64,000 nucleotides of DNA from contig NZ_JACCBW010000003.1 in the NCBI RefSeq assembly GCF_013410035.1, forward strand, positions 269,670-333,669, written 5' to 3'. This document shows positions 34,430 to 42,936 of this stretch, piece by piece. The DNA comes from Nocardioides cavernae. GTDB lineage: Bacteria; Actinomycetota; Actinomycetes; Propionibacteriales; Nocardioidaceae. Numbering within the stretch: position 1 is the first letter of the stretch; every line of letters begins with the position of its first letter. The notes under the pieces are model-generated. The model ran no database searches. It had not been told where the DNA came from and worked only from the letters and a program-made list of their open reading frames with translations. Both the position numbers and the translations under genes were made by a program.

Positions 34430-34799
34430 GGCTGGTGGTCCGGGCGAGGTCGCGACGCAGGTTGGCGGCGCCGTGCAGGTAGGCGTGGGTGATGTCGGCG
34501 CGCGGCAGGTCGGTCTCCACGTGCGCCATCAGCCGCACGACCCGGGGCATCGAGCCCTCGATCTCGAGCTCGCGGGCGCACACCAGTGGCACGTCCGAGA
34601 AGCCGAGCTGTCGCGCGGCGTACGCCGGGAACTCGCTGGTGAGGTCACTGGTGGCGGTGAAGATGATCGAGATGAAGTCGTCGACCTCGAGGCCGTTGGC
34701 CTCCATCACGTCGGTGACGAGCTCGGCCACCCGGTCCAGCATGTGCTCGCGGGTGTCCTCCTCGAGCTGGGTCGCCCCACGCACTGCCCTCACTGCCAC
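34422..34799 (-). CDS. aroH: Chorismate mutase, AroH type
   Basis: 125 residues. It begins VRAVRGATQLEEDTREHML (the AroH active-site Arg and Glu), then FISIIFTATSDLTSEFPAYAA (TxDL motif), a Cys/Arg segment VPLVCARELEIEG and VVRLMAHVETD. This is the trimeric AroH fold, not AroQ. It converts chorismate to prephenate, feeding the overlapping tyrA gene. The short length equals that of monofunctional AroH proteins. The start at 34799 is chosen from the conserved RAVRGAT start. Confidence 0.93.
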   Translation of the reverse strand: MAVRAVRGATQLEEDTREHMLDRVAELVTDVMEANGLEVDDFISIIFTATSDLTSEFPAYAARQLGFSDVPLVCARELEIEGSMPRVVRLMAHVETDLPRADITHAYLHGAANLRRDLARTTSHD

Positions 34800-34854
34800 G
34801 GGAGGAGCCTAGGCCAGCCCGACGTCGTGTCCGCGAGGTGTCTCGCGGCGCGGC

Positions 34855-35256
34855 TCAGGCCGGCTGGTAGCTCCCGAAGGACCAGTGGTTGCCCTCCGGG
34901 TCGTTGACGCTCCCGCCGCGCCCGCCGTAGTCGTGGTCCTCCATCGGGCGTACGACGGTCGCCCCGGCGGCGACGGCCGCGTCGAACGCCGCGTCGGGAT
35001 CGGGCGTGACGAGGTAGGCCGCGGCGGGCGCGGTGCCGCTGAGGGGGCTGTCGTCGCGCGCGGTGCCGAACATGATCCCGCCACCGCCCGGCCACGCCCA
35101 CTCCGCGTGGACGACGACGGAGTCGTCCTGCTCGTCGCGGTGGGTCGCGTGCTCGGTGAAGCCCACCGCGGCCAGCCAGGCGGTCATCACCTCGGCGTCG
35201 CGGACGACGAACGTGTGCCAGAGGGTGGTGCGGGAGACGTCGGGGGTCTTGGACAT
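34855..35256 (-). CDS. VOC-family protein
   Basis: 133 residues from ATG 35256, preceded by CGAGGAGCACC. The sequence starts MSKTPDVSRTTLWHTFVVR and has VVHAEWAWPGGGGIMFGTA, YLVTPDPDAAFDAAVAAG and SVNDPEGNHWSFGSY. The final DPEGN.W.FG pattern and length are typical of glyoxalase-like VOC proteins. It follows the AraC regulator by 47 nt in the same direction, so co-transcription is likely. No substrate can be named. Confidence 0.85.
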   Translation of the reverse strand: MSKTPDVSRTTLWHTFVVRDAEVMTAWLAAVGFTEHATHRDEQDDSVVVHAEWAWPGGGGIMFGTARDDSPLSGTAPAAAYLVTPDPDAAFDAAVAAGATVVRPMEDHDYGGRGGSVNDPEGNHWSFGSYQPA

Positions 35257-35303
35257 GGAGGTGCTCCTCGTCGGTCGGCCGGGTGGCGGCGGGTCGGTGA
35301 TCA

Positions 35304-36119
35304 TCACCCTGCCGCCTCGGCACCACGGGTGGCTTGGACGACGGGGAACTCCCGGCGCACCCACTCCGTGGGGCTGCACCCGGCCATCTCGGACCACTCG
35401 CGGGCGAGGTGGGCCTGGTCGGCGTACCCCGCACGCGCGGCCACGGTCGCGACGGACACCTCGCCCGACAGCGCGGCCCGCCGCATGAGCGCGTGCGAGC
35501 GGGCGAAGCGCGCCAGCCGCTGGTAGGTCTTGGGCGCGACCCCCGCCTCGTCACGCACCAGGGTGGTGAGACGCCGCCTGCTGTAGCCGACGTCGCCGGC
35601 CGTCGCTGCGACCGGGACTCCCCGCGTGAGCAACGCCAGGGCCCGGGTGACCTCGGGGCGCTGAGGTGGTCGGCGGTGCCGCCGGAGGGCGTCGAGCAGC
35701 GCCCGCTCGACCTCGGGCAGGGCGTCGGCGGCCGACCGGTGCCCCGCGAGGCGTTCCGGCAGGTCGGCGAGGTCCGGCGCCACGTCGCCGAGCTCCAGGA
35801 GGTGCCCGGCGAGAGCGGCGGCGGGCACGCCCCACAGGGCCCGCGCACCCTCGGTGGTCAGCGCGAGCTGGATGCCCCGCTGCCGGAGCCCGTGCTCGAC
35901 GGCGGCGGGACGGGTGTGCAGTCCGGACACCGACGTCCACCCGACCCTGCGCGAGCCCGGCTCGCCCTCCCACGCGACGCCCAGGGGCTCGTCGAGGGGC
36001 AGCACCCAGGTCAGCTCGGTCGACGGCATCCCGATGTGGATGCCGGGGCCCGCGAAGGAGACGTCGTACGCCACGAGCGAGCGGACGTACGGCGACAGCG
36101 CGGGGTGCACGGCGGCCAT
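35304..36119 (-). CDS. AraC-family transcriptional regulator
   Basis: 271 residues from ATG 36119. The N-terminal ~150 residues are a beta-rich sensing domain (PSTELTWVLPLDEPLGVAW, SVSGLHTRP). The C-terminal double helix-turn-helix has VGYSRRRLTTLVRDEAGVA and VAARAGYADQAHLAREWSE, with the AraC signature ending in MAGCSPTEWVRRE. It probably controls itself and the adjacent VOC gene. It interrupts the rluB-to-tyrA stretch of the core cluster, so the pair looks like an insertion. Ligand unknown. Confidence 0.92.
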   Translation of the reverse strand: MAAVHPALSPYVRSLVAYDVSFAGPGIHIGMPSTELTWVLPLDEPLGVAWEGEPGSRRVGWTSVSGLHTRPAAVEHGLRQRGIQLALTTEGARALWGVPAAALAGHLLELGDVAPDLADLPERLAGHRSAADALPEVERALLDALRRHRRPPQRPEVTRALALLTRGVPVAATAGDVGYSRRRLTTLVRDEAGVAPKTYQRLARFARSHALMRRAALSGEVSVATVAARAGYADQAHLAREWSEMAGCSPTEWVRREFPVVQATRGAEAAG

Positions 36120-36150
36120 GTCGCCACCGTACGCGGGCCGGGCGCCCTGC

Positions 36151-36954
36151 CTAGAGGCTCGCGCTGTCCATCAGCTCGCCGAGCTCGGCGACGGTGAGCT
36201 CGCGCATCTCCCCCGATCTCAGCCGGGCGAGGGTCACCGGCCCGATCTGCGTCCGGGTCAGGCGCCGGACGGGATGGCCGAGGTGGTCGAGCAGCCGCCG
36301 CACGATCCGGTTGCGCCCCTCGTGGATGGTGAGCTCGACGATCGAGCGGTGGCTCCCCTCGCGCCGGGGGTCGCCGCCCACGACACGCGCGTGGGTGACC
36401 GTCACCGGGCCGTCGTCGAGCGTCACCCCGGCGAGCAGCTGCCGCACGGTGCGGACGTGCACCTCGCCGTCGACCTCCGCGACGTAGGTCTTGTCGACCT
36501 CGTGCGAGGGGTGGGCGAGGTGCTGGGCGAAGTCGCCGTCGTTGGTCAGGATGATCAGGCCCTCGGTGTCGGTGTCGAGGCGCCCGACGTGGAACAGCCG
36601 TTCGGGACGGTCCGCCACGAGGTCGCCGAGCGTGCGGCGCCCCTCCGGGTCGGACATCGTCGACACCACGCCGCGCGGCTTGTTGAGCACGAGGTAGACC
36701 TTGTCGCTGATCGGCGGCAGCCGCTTGCCGTCGACGCGGATCACGGCCGTGCGCGGGTCGACCTTGGTGCCGAGCCGGGTGACGACCTCGCCGTCGACCT
36801 CGACGAGGCCGTCGAGCATGAGCTCCTCGCACTTGCGCCGGCTGGCGACGCCGGACTGGGCGAGCAGCTTCTGCAGCCGGATCAGGCCGTCCTCGTCGGT
36901 CTCGGGCCGCTGCGAGGAGGGCTGGTCGTTGTCGGGTGCGTCGTGGGGCTTCAT
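36151..36954 (-). CDS. rluB: Pseudouridine synthase RluB family
   Basis: 267 residues from ATG 36954. The N-terminal S4 RNA-binding domain has RLQKLLAQSGVASRRKCEE. The catalytic motif is VGRLDTDTEGLIILTND with the active-site Asp. The C-terminal catalytic domain contains YVAEVDGEV and RNRIVRRLLDHLGHPVRRL. Members modify 23S rRNA. It ends with MRELTVAELGELM. It sits 14 nt downstream of scpB, the conserved actinobacterial arrangement. Confidence 0.93.
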   Translation of the reverse strand: MKPHDAPDNDQPSSQRPETDEDGLIRLQKLLAQSGVASRRKCEELMLDGLVEVDGEVVTRLGTKVDPRTAVIRVDGKRLPPISDKVYLVLNKPRGVVSTMSDPEGRRTLGDLVADRPERLFHVGRLDTDTEGLIILTNDGDFAQHLAHPSHEVDKTYVAEVDGEVHVRTVRQLLAGVTLDDGPVTVTHARVVGGDPRREGSHRSIVELTIHEGRNRIVRRLLDHLGHPVRRLTRTQIGPVTLARLRSGEMRELTVAELGELMDSASL

Positions 36955-36967
36955 GGCGTCTCGGTCC

Positions 36968-37690
36968 TCATGCGATCTCGGTCCCGCCGTCGGGCTCGGT
37001 GCCGGACCCGCTGTGCGGCGACGGGTGGTGCACGACCGGGGGCTCCGGATCCGCGGGGACCTCGACCTCCGGGGCGGGTGCGTCGAGCCCCGCGACGCTC
37101 GCGAGCTCGTCCTCCAGGTCGTCCATGTCGGGGAGGTACGGCGCGAGCTCGGGCAGCTCGTCGAGGGAGGTGATGCCGATCCGCTCGAGGAAGTAGGAGG
37201 TCGTCCGGTAGAGGTTGGCGCCGCTCTGCTCGTCCTGCCCCGCCTCCTCGACGAGGCCCCGGGTCAGGAGCGTGCGCATCACGCCGTCGACGTTGACGCC
37301 GCGCACGGCGGAGACGCGGGCCCGCGACACAGGCTGCTTGTAGGCCACCACGGACAGCGTCTCGAGCGCGGCCTGGGTGAGCCGCGCCTGCTGGCCCTCG
37401 AGGACGAACGACTCGACCACGCCGGCGTACTCCGGGCGCGAGTAGAAGCGCCAGCCTCCGGCCACCGCGCGCAGGTCGAAGCCGCGACCCTGCTCGGCGT
37501 ACTCCGCGGCCAGGGCCTCCAGCGCGGCCTCGACGTCGTCCACGGGGTGGCCGACGACCGAGGCCAGCCGGACGGTGGCGAGCGGCTCGTCGGAGACCAT
37601 CAAGATGGCCTCGAGCGCCGGTCGCAGCTCGGCGACGGCCACCTCGAGGGTCTCGACGTCGCCGGTGGCCGTGTCGGTCTGCTCGCTCAT
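36968..37690 (-). CDS. scpB: Segregation and condensation protein B
   Basis: 240 residues. The family pattern is LRPALEAILMVSDEPLATV, a winged-helix pair with ALEALAAEYAEQGRGFDLR and VAGGWRFYSRPEYAGVVESF, then QAALETLSVVAYKQPVSRARV and ANLYRTTSYFLERIG. ScpB pairs with ScpA to bind SMC for chromosome condensation. Its start overlaps the scpA stop by 4 nt. The C-terminal ~45 residues are acidic and low-complexity, typical of an actinobacterial extension. Confidence 0.94.
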   Translation of the reverse strand: MSEQTDTATGDVETLEVAVAELRPALEAILMVSDEPLATVRLASVVGHPVDDVEAALEALAAEYAEQGRGFDLRAVAGGWRFYSRPEYAGVVESFVLEGQQARLTQAALETLSVVAYKQPVSRARVSAVRGVNVDGVMRTLLTRGLVEEAGQDEQSGANLYRTTSYFLERIGITSLDELPELAPYLPDMDDLEDELASVAGLDAPAPEVEVPADPEPPVVHHPSPHSGSGTEPDGGTEIA

Positions 37691-38586
37691 GCGTCCTCCT
37701 CGGGGGCGACCGCTTCCGGTGCCGCTGCCCCATCGGGTCCATCCTCGTCCGGCGGCGGCGCGCCGTCGAACTCGTCGGTGATGTCGACCTCGGCGTCCTC
37801 GCCGCCCGTCCAGCGGACGGTGAGCTCACCGAGCGGCGTCACCTGGTCGAACGACACCGCGCCCTCGCGGAACAGCTCGAGCAGCGACAGGAACCGCGCG
37901 ACCGTCGTGAGCCGGTCGGGCGAGTCGCCGCACAGCGCCCGGAACGTCATGGTGCCGCTGCGACGCAGGCGGTCCACCACGACCTGCGCCTGCTCGCGCA
38001 CGCTGACCTTCGCGGCGTGGATGTGGTGCAGGGACACCTCGAGGACGGGCTTGGGCTCCATCGCCTTCGCCGCGAGCCGGGCGAACTGGTCGAGGCCGAT
38101 GCCGATCAGCACCTCGGGCAGGAGCGTCGCGAAACGCCCCTCCAGCCCGACCGCTCGCGGGTGGCGTCGCGACTCCGAGGCCAGCCGCTCCTCCAGCACC
38201 GACGCCACCTGCTTGAACGCGCGGTACTGCATGAGTCGCGCGAACAGCAGGTCGCGCGCCTCGAGCAGCGCGAGGTCCTCCTCGTCCTCGACGTCGCCCT
38301 GCGGGAGCAGCCGCGCCGCCTTGAGGTCGAGCAGGGTCGCGGCGACGAGCAGGAAGGACGTCGTCTGCTCGAGGTCCCACTGGTCGCCGAGGTTCTTCAC
38401 GTGCGCGATGAACTCGTCGGTGACCTGCGACAGCGCCACCTCGGTGATGTCGAGCTTGTGCTTGGCGATCAGTCCGAGCAGCAGGTCGAACGGCCCCTCG
38501 AAGTTGTCGAGGCGCACGGCGAACGCCGGGGTCTCACCGCCCGGGTCGGGGGCGAGGTCCGGGTCGGTCCGGGCGGTCGCGCTCAC
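37687..38586 (-). CDS. scpA: Segregation and condensation protein A
   Basis: 299 residues. The family signature is FAVRLDNFEGPFDLLLGLI with KHKLDITEVALSQVTDEFI. Next comes TTSFLLVAATLLDLKAARL and YRAFKQVASVLEER. The C-terminal winged helix is rich in charged residues and followed by an acidic tail (EDAEVDITDEFDGAPPPDE). It is the kleisin partner of SMC. It overlaps the upstream ribbon-helix-helix gene and the downstream scpB by 4 nt each, showing tight coupling. Confidence 0.95.
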   Translation of the reverse strand: MSATARTDPDLAPDPGGETPAFAVRLDNFEGPFDLLLGLIAKHKLDITEVALSQVTDEFIAHVKNLGDQWDLEQTTSFLLVAATLLDLKAARLLPQGDVEDEEDLALLEARDLLFARLMQYRAFKQVASVLEERLASESRRHPRAVGLEGRFATLLPEVLIGIGLDQFARLAAKAMEPKPVLEVSLHHIHAAKVSVREQAQVVVDRLRRSGTMTFRALCGDSPDRLTTVARFLSLLELFREGAVSFDQVTPLGELTVRWTGGEDAEVDITDEFDGAPPPDEDGPDGAAAPEAVAPEEDA

Positions 38587-38939
38587 TCGTCGTCGAGCAG
38601 TCGCTGCACCAGAGCGCTGTCGGCGCCCTGGCCCTCGAGGTCGGCGAGCACGAGCGCGAGCGCCTCGCGGACCAGCCGGCCGCGGTCGACCGCGAGGCCG
38701 TGCTCGCGGCGCAGCGTGAGCCGGGCGTGCTCGATGTCGAGCAGCTCGTCGGAGGTGACGTAGACCGTCATCTTCTCGTCGTGGCGCACGCGCCCGCTCG
38801 GCTTCTTCGGACCCGCCGGCTCGGCCTCCACCTCGGGCTGCGCGGCGACGGCACGCACCCGGCGCTGGCGCGGCTCGTCCGGCTGCTCCGGCGTCGCAGG
38901 GTCGACCGTCGGGCGGAACAGGTCGTCCGCGGTCGGCAT
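38583..38939 (-). CDS. Ribbon-helix-helix-like protein between parA and scpA
   Basis: 118 residues from ATG 38939, only 2 nt after the parA stop and overlapping the scpA start by 4 nt. The N-terminal ~50 residues are polar and disordered (VDPATPEQPDEPRQRRVRA). The rest reads MTVYVTSDELLDIEHARLT, then HGLAVDRGRLVREALALV. That is a beta-strand followed by two amphipathic helices, as in CopG/MetJ-like ribbon-helix-helix proteins. A DNA-binding role with ParA or in autoregulation is plausible. The family is conserved at this position in related actinobacteria but has no clear function. Confidence 0.75.
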   Translation of the reverse strand: MPTADDLFRPTVDPATPEQPDEPRQRRVRAVAAQPEVEAEPAGPKKPSGRVRHDEKMTVYVTSDELLDIEHARLTLRREHGLAVDRGRLVREALALVLADLEGQGADSALVQRLLDDE

Positions 38940-38941
38940 GC

Positions 38942-39976
38942 TCACTCGGCGGGCCACCGGGTCAGCACCTCCTTCGCGAGCTGGCGGTAGGCGTCGGCAC
39001 CCGTGGACGAGGACGCGTACGACGTGATCGGCTCACCGGCCACCGTGGCGTCGGAGAACTTCACCGTGCGCCGGATGACGGTGTGGAACACGGTGTCGCC
39101 CCACGCCGAGACCAGGCGCTCCATCACCTCACGGCTGTGCAGGGTGCGCCCGTCGAACATCGTGCCGAGCACCCCGTCGATCTCGAGCTTGGGGTTGAGC
39201 CGCTCGCGCACCTTGTCGATGGTGGTCTTGAGCAGGGCCACGCCGCGCAGCGCGAAGTACTCGCACTCCAGCGGGACGATCACCCCGTCGGAGGCGGTCA
39301 GGGCGTTCACGGTCAGCAGGCCGAGCGACGGCTGGCAGTCGATGAGGATCACGTCGTACTGCTCGAGCGCCGGGGCGAGGACCCGCTGGAGCGTCTGCTC
39401 CCGGGCCACCTCGTGGACGAGCTGCACCTCGGCGGCGGACAGGTCGATGTTGGACGGCAGCAGGTCCATGCCGGGGATGCCGGAGGGGACGACGACCTCG
39501 TCGAGCGTGGTCTCGCGGTCCATCAGCAGGTTGTAGATGGTCAGGTCCATCTCGTGCGGGTTGAGGCCCAGGCCCACCGACAGCGAGCCCTGCGGGTCGA
39601 AGTCGACGAGCAGGACCTTGCGCCCGAACTCCGCGAGGGACGCACCGAGGTTGATCGTCGTCGTGGTCTTGCCGACGCCGCCCTTCTGGTTGCACATCGA
39701 GACCACCCGTGCGCTGCCGTGCCGCGCCGGGGCCGAGGGCTCCGGGAAGACCGGCATCGGGCGGCCCGTGGGGCCGAGGGTGATCTCGGCAGCGGGTGCC
39801 TCGACGGGTGCCTCGGCAGGGGTCGGGCGTTCGAAGGGAAGGGGCTGCGTCACGGTCTGCTCGTCTCGGGGGGAAGGGCCGGGCTGGGCGGGGTGCGGCT
39901 GGGGTGGTCGGACGAGGGGCGGCACCTCCGAGGCGCTGCTGCCGAATCCCGAACCGGGTAGTCCCTGACCGCTCAT
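38942..39976 (-). CDS. parA: ParA/Soj family ATPase
   Basis: 344 residues from ATG 39976, with CGAGGAGCAGG upstream. The first ~88 residues are a proline-rich, low-complexity extension. The deviant Walker A is KGGVGKTTTTINLGASLAE (residues 98-). LLVDFDPQGSLSVGLG and LIDCQPSLGLLTVNAL (switch/Walker B) follow, with the D-x-P-P-like loop and C-terminal AKEVLTRW. This is the scpAB-linked orphan ParA rather than the oriC parAB gene, as no parB follows. It probably organises chromosome position together with the downstream ribbon-helix-helix protein. Confidence 0.9.
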   Translation of the reverse strand: MSGQGLPGSGFGSSASEVPPLVRPPQPHPAQPGPSPRDEQTVTQPLPFERPTPAEAPVEAPAAEITLGPTGRPMPVFPEPSAPARHGSARVVSMCNQKGGVGKTTTTINLGASLAEFGRKVLLVDFDPQGSLSVGLGLNPHEMDLTIYNLLMDRETTLDEVVVPSGIPGMDLLPSNIDLSAAEVQLVHEVAREQTLQRVLAPALEQYDVILIDCQPSLGLLTVNALTASDGVIVPLECEYFALRGVALLKTTIDKVRERLNPKLEIDGVLGTMFDGRTLHSREVMERLVSAWGDTVFHTVIRRTVKFSDATVAGEPITSYASSSTGADAYRQLAKEVLTRWPAE

Positions 39977-40045
39977 GCCTGCTCCTCGTTCGTCGACGTA
40001 GCCGCCCTGCTGTCCCGATTGCACCACGCCGACGGCCCTGGGCTT

Positions 40046-40061
40046 TGTCGACACGTCGACA
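40046..40061. promoter_or_regulatory. Palindrome upstream of parA
   Basis: TGTCGAC-AC-GTCGACA is a perfect 7-bp inverted repeat with 2-bp centre, 70 bp before the parA start. It could be an operator, perhaps for the ribbon-helix-helix protein of the same operon. It does not match the parS consensus. Confidence 0.4.
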
Positions 40062-40244
40062 GTTCGACGCCGGGCTTCGCGAGACTCTAGGACGCCCGTC
40101 CGCGCCGGGGGAACACCGCCCCCGCAACCCACAGGCCGGCGCCCCGATCTGTGCACGGAGGGCCGGTCGGGTGCACAGGACGGGCCCGCCTGTGCAGAAC
40201 CCTGTGTACGTCCGACGTGCTCCCCGGCCGCCTCGGCACGGGCC

Positions 40245-42842
40245 TCACAGCCGCCGCATCGCCACCGTCGCGAGCACCAGCTCGCCCGCCTCGTCGGTCG
40301 CGTCGCAGTCGGCGACGGCCTCGATGACCCAGTCGTGGTGTCCCTCGGGGTCGTGGATCGTCTGCCGCACGTCGCGCAGCCGCGCGGACGTGCCCTCCTC
40401 GGACCCGACCGGCTCGCCGACCCGCTCCTCCCCCACCACCAGCAGGTCGGGGCCGCGCGCGTCGCCGTCGGTCAGCACGCGGTCGTGCTCGGCGTAGTAG
40501 TCCTCCAGCGCGGCGTCCCAGACCGACCGCCCGACGACGACCTGGCGCGGGGGGTCGGTGCGGTCGGCGGCGGCGCGCTCCAGGCGTACGAGCGTGTCCA
40601 GGTCGTCGCGCGACACCGCGTCGACCCGCGCCCACATCGCGTTGCGGAGCATCACCCGAAACGGGCGCTCCTGCCGGGACAGGGGGCGGGGAGGGGGCGG
40701 CGGCTCGTGGTGCGCGACCGCGGACGGCGCGTGGTCGGGGTCGGCCAGCGCCTCCCACTCGTCGAGGAGCGAGGAGTCGGTCTGCCGGACGGTCTCGCCG
40801 AGCCACTCGATGACGTCCTCGACCTCGGGCGAGCGGTGCGCCTCCGGGACGGTCTGCCGCAGGGTGCGGTAGGCGTCGGTCAGGTAGCGCAGCACGAGGC
40901 CCTCCGAGCGCGCGAGCTGGTAGCGACCGACGAAGTCGGTGAAGCCCATCCCGTTCTCCCACATCTCGCGCACGACCGACTTCGGCCCGAGGGCGTCGTC
41001 GGGGAGCCACGGGTGGGTCTGGCGGTAGGTCTCGTAGAGCGCCTCGAGCAGCTCGCGCAGCGGCTGCGGCCAGGTGATCTCCTCCAGCAGCGCCATCCGC
41101 TCGTCGTACTCGAGGCCGTCTGCCTTCATCTCGCCGATGGCCTCGCCGCGGGCAGCGTGCTGCTGGGCCATGAGGATCTGCCGGGGCGCCTCGAGGACCG
41201 CCTCGACGACCGAGACGACGTCGAGGCCGTAGCTCTCCGACTCGGGGTCCAGCACGTCGAAGGCCGCGAGCGCGAAGTGCGCGAGCGGCTGGTTGAGCGC
41301 GAAGTCCTCCGGCAGCGCCTCGGTCATCACGAAGCGCCGGCCGAAGGCGTCCGGCTCGTCGAGCCGCGTCACGATGCCGGTACGCACGAGCGAGCGCGAG
41401 AGCCGCAGCGCCCGCCGTGCCAGGCGGGCGCGACCGCGCGGGTCCTCGTGGTTGTCGGTCATCAGCCGCCGCATCACCGCGAACGCGTCCTGCTCGCGCG
41501 ACACCACGTTGACGAGCATCGCGTTGTCGACCTTCATCCGGCTCGTGAGCCGTTCGGGCACGCCGGCGACGAGCTTGTCGAAGGTCTGCTCGGTCCACAC
41601 CACGGTGCCCTCGGGCGCCTTTTTGAGCTGGGCCTTGGACTTCTTCTTGCCGGCCGCCACCCGCGCCGCGGCCTTCGCCTTGGCCTGCTCGTTCTCGATG
41701 ACGTGCTCGGGGGCCTGGACGACGACGTAGCCGGCCGTGTCGTAGCCGGCGCGCCCGGCCCGGCCCGCGATCTGCTGGAACTCGCGGGTGCGCAGGACGC
41801 GTTGCCGGTTGCCGTCGAACTTGGCGAGCCCGGTGAACAGGACCGTGCGGATGGGGACGTTGATCCCGACGCCCAGGGTGTCGGTGCCGCAGATGACGCG
41901 CAGCAGGCCGGACTGGGCGAGGGTCTCCACGAGGCGGCGGTACTTCGGGAGCATCCCGGCGTGGTGGACGCCGATCCCGTTGCGGACGAGTCGCGAGAGC
42001 GTCTTGCCGAAGCCGGCGCCGAAGCGGAACGCACCGATCCGGTCGGCGATCGCGTCCTTGTCGACCTTCTTCGGCGGGTGCCGCAGGAGGTTGGTGGCGT
42101 GCTCGACGGCGGCCGCCTGCGTGAAGTGGACGACGTAGACGGGGTCCTGCCCGGTGGTGACGAGCTCCTCCAGGGTGTCGTCGAGCGGCTCCATCGACCA
42201 GCGGAAGCTCAGCGGCACCGGCCGCTCGGCGTCGTCGACGACCGCGGTGTCGCGCCCGGTGCGCCGCTTCAGGTCCTCGACGAAGAAGGAGACGTCACCG
42301 AGGGTCGCGGACATCAGCAGGAACTGCGCGTCGACCAGCTCGAGGAGCGGCACCTGCCACGCCCAGCCGCGGTCGCCCTCGGAGTAGAAGTGGAACTCGT
42401 CCATCACGACGAGCCCCACGTCGGCCGTACGCCCCTCGCGCAGCGCGATGTTGGCGAGCACCTCGGCGGTGCAGCAGATGATGGGGGCGTCCGGGTTGAC
42501 CGCCGCGTCGCCGGTCAGCATCCCGACGTTGTCGGCGCCGAAGACGTCGATGAGGGCGAAGAACTTCTCGCTCACCAGCGCCTTGATCGGCGCGGTGTAG
42601 AAGCTCACCTCGTCGCGGGCGAGCGCTGCGACGTGCGCGCCGATCGCGACCAGCGACTTCCCCGACCCGGTCGGCGTCGCGAGGATCACGTGGTTGCCAC
42701 CCAGCAGCTCGATGACGGCCTCGTCCTGGTGGGGGTAGAGCGCGAGGCCGCGGTCGGTCGCCCAGCCGGTGAACGCGTCGTACACCGCGTCGGGGTCGGC
42801 CCCGGTCGGGACCCGCGTGTCGAGGCGCACTGGATCCGGCAT
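40245..42842 (-). CDS. DEAD/DEAH-box helicase with DUF3516-type C-terminus (Ski2-like)
   Basis: 865 residues from ATG 42842. The helicase core has Q/I motifs ILATPTGSGKSLVAIG, motif II VVMDEFHFYSEGDRGW (DEFH), motif III LLMSATLGD, motif V CGTDTLGVGINVPIR and motif VI QIAGRAGRAGYDTAGYVV. The C-terminal ~450 residues contain an AKAAARVAAGKKKSKAQLKK insertion and DFALNQPLAHFALAAFDVL, matching the long DUF3516-bearing Ski2-like actinobacterial helicases. These are RNA helicases in related groups. It stands between ParA and the divergent ABC exporter. Confidence 0.92.
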   Translation of the reverse strand: MPDPVRLDTRVPTGADPDAVYDAFTGWATDRGLALYPHQDEAVIELLGGNHVILATPTGSGKSLVAIGAHVAALARDEVSFYTAPIKALVSEKFFALIDVFGADNVGMLTGDAAVNPDAPIICCTAEVLANIALREGRTADVGLVVMDEFHFYSEGDRGWAWQVPLLELVDAQFLLMSATLGDVSFFVEDLKRRTGRDTAVVDDAERPVPLSFRWSMEPLDDTLEELVTTGQDPVYVVHFTQAAAVEHATNLLRHPPKKVDKDAIADRIGAFRFGAGFGKTLSRLVRNGIGVHHAGMLPKYRRLVETLAQSGLLRVICGTDTLGVGINVPIRTVLFTGLAKFDGNRQRVLRTREFQQIAGRAGRAGYDTAGYVVVQAPEHVIENEQAKAKAAARVAAGKKKSKAQLKKAPEGTVVWTEQTFDKLVAGVPERLTSRMKVDNAMLVNVVSREQDAFAVMRRLMTDNHEDPRGRARLARRALRLSRSLVRTGIVTRLDEPDAFGRRFVMTEALPEDFALNQPLAHFALAAFDVLDPESESYGLDVVSVVEAVLEAPRQILMAQQHAARGEAIGEMKADGLEYDERMALLEEITWPQPLRELLEALYETYRQTHPWLPDDALGPKSVVREMWENGMGFTDFVGRYQLARSEGLVLRYLTDAYRTLRQTVPEAHRSPEVEDVIEWLGETVRQTDSSLLDEWEALADPDHAPSAVAHHEPPPPPRPLSRQERPFRVMLRNAMWARVDAVSRDDLDTLVRLERAAADRTDPPRQVVVGRSVWDAALEDYYAEHDRVLTDGDARGPDLLVVGEERVGEPVGSEEGTSARLRDVRQTIHDPEGHHDWVIEAVADCDATDEAGELVLATVAMRRL

Positions 42843-42861
42843 GGGTCGATCCAACCACCCG

Positions 42862-42916
42862 CCGGTTTCGTGGCCGCGGGCGCCACGCAGCCGTCGTGCA
42901 ACCGCCGTGAAACCGG
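42862..42916. promoter_or_regulatory. Inverted repeat between divergent helicase and exporter genes
   Basis: CCGGTTTC (42862-42869) and GAAACCGG (42909-42916) are perfect 8-bp reverse complements separated by 39 nt in the 94-bp divergent region. They could be paired operator half-sites or a hairpin-forming element. The regulator is unknown. Confidence 0.35.
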
Positions 42917-42936
42917 ACGCGCCCACGCTGGTGGAC

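Noticed and set aside
40046..40061. Possible parS site
   Set aside because: The palindrome differs from the TGTTTCACGTGAAACA-type consensus.
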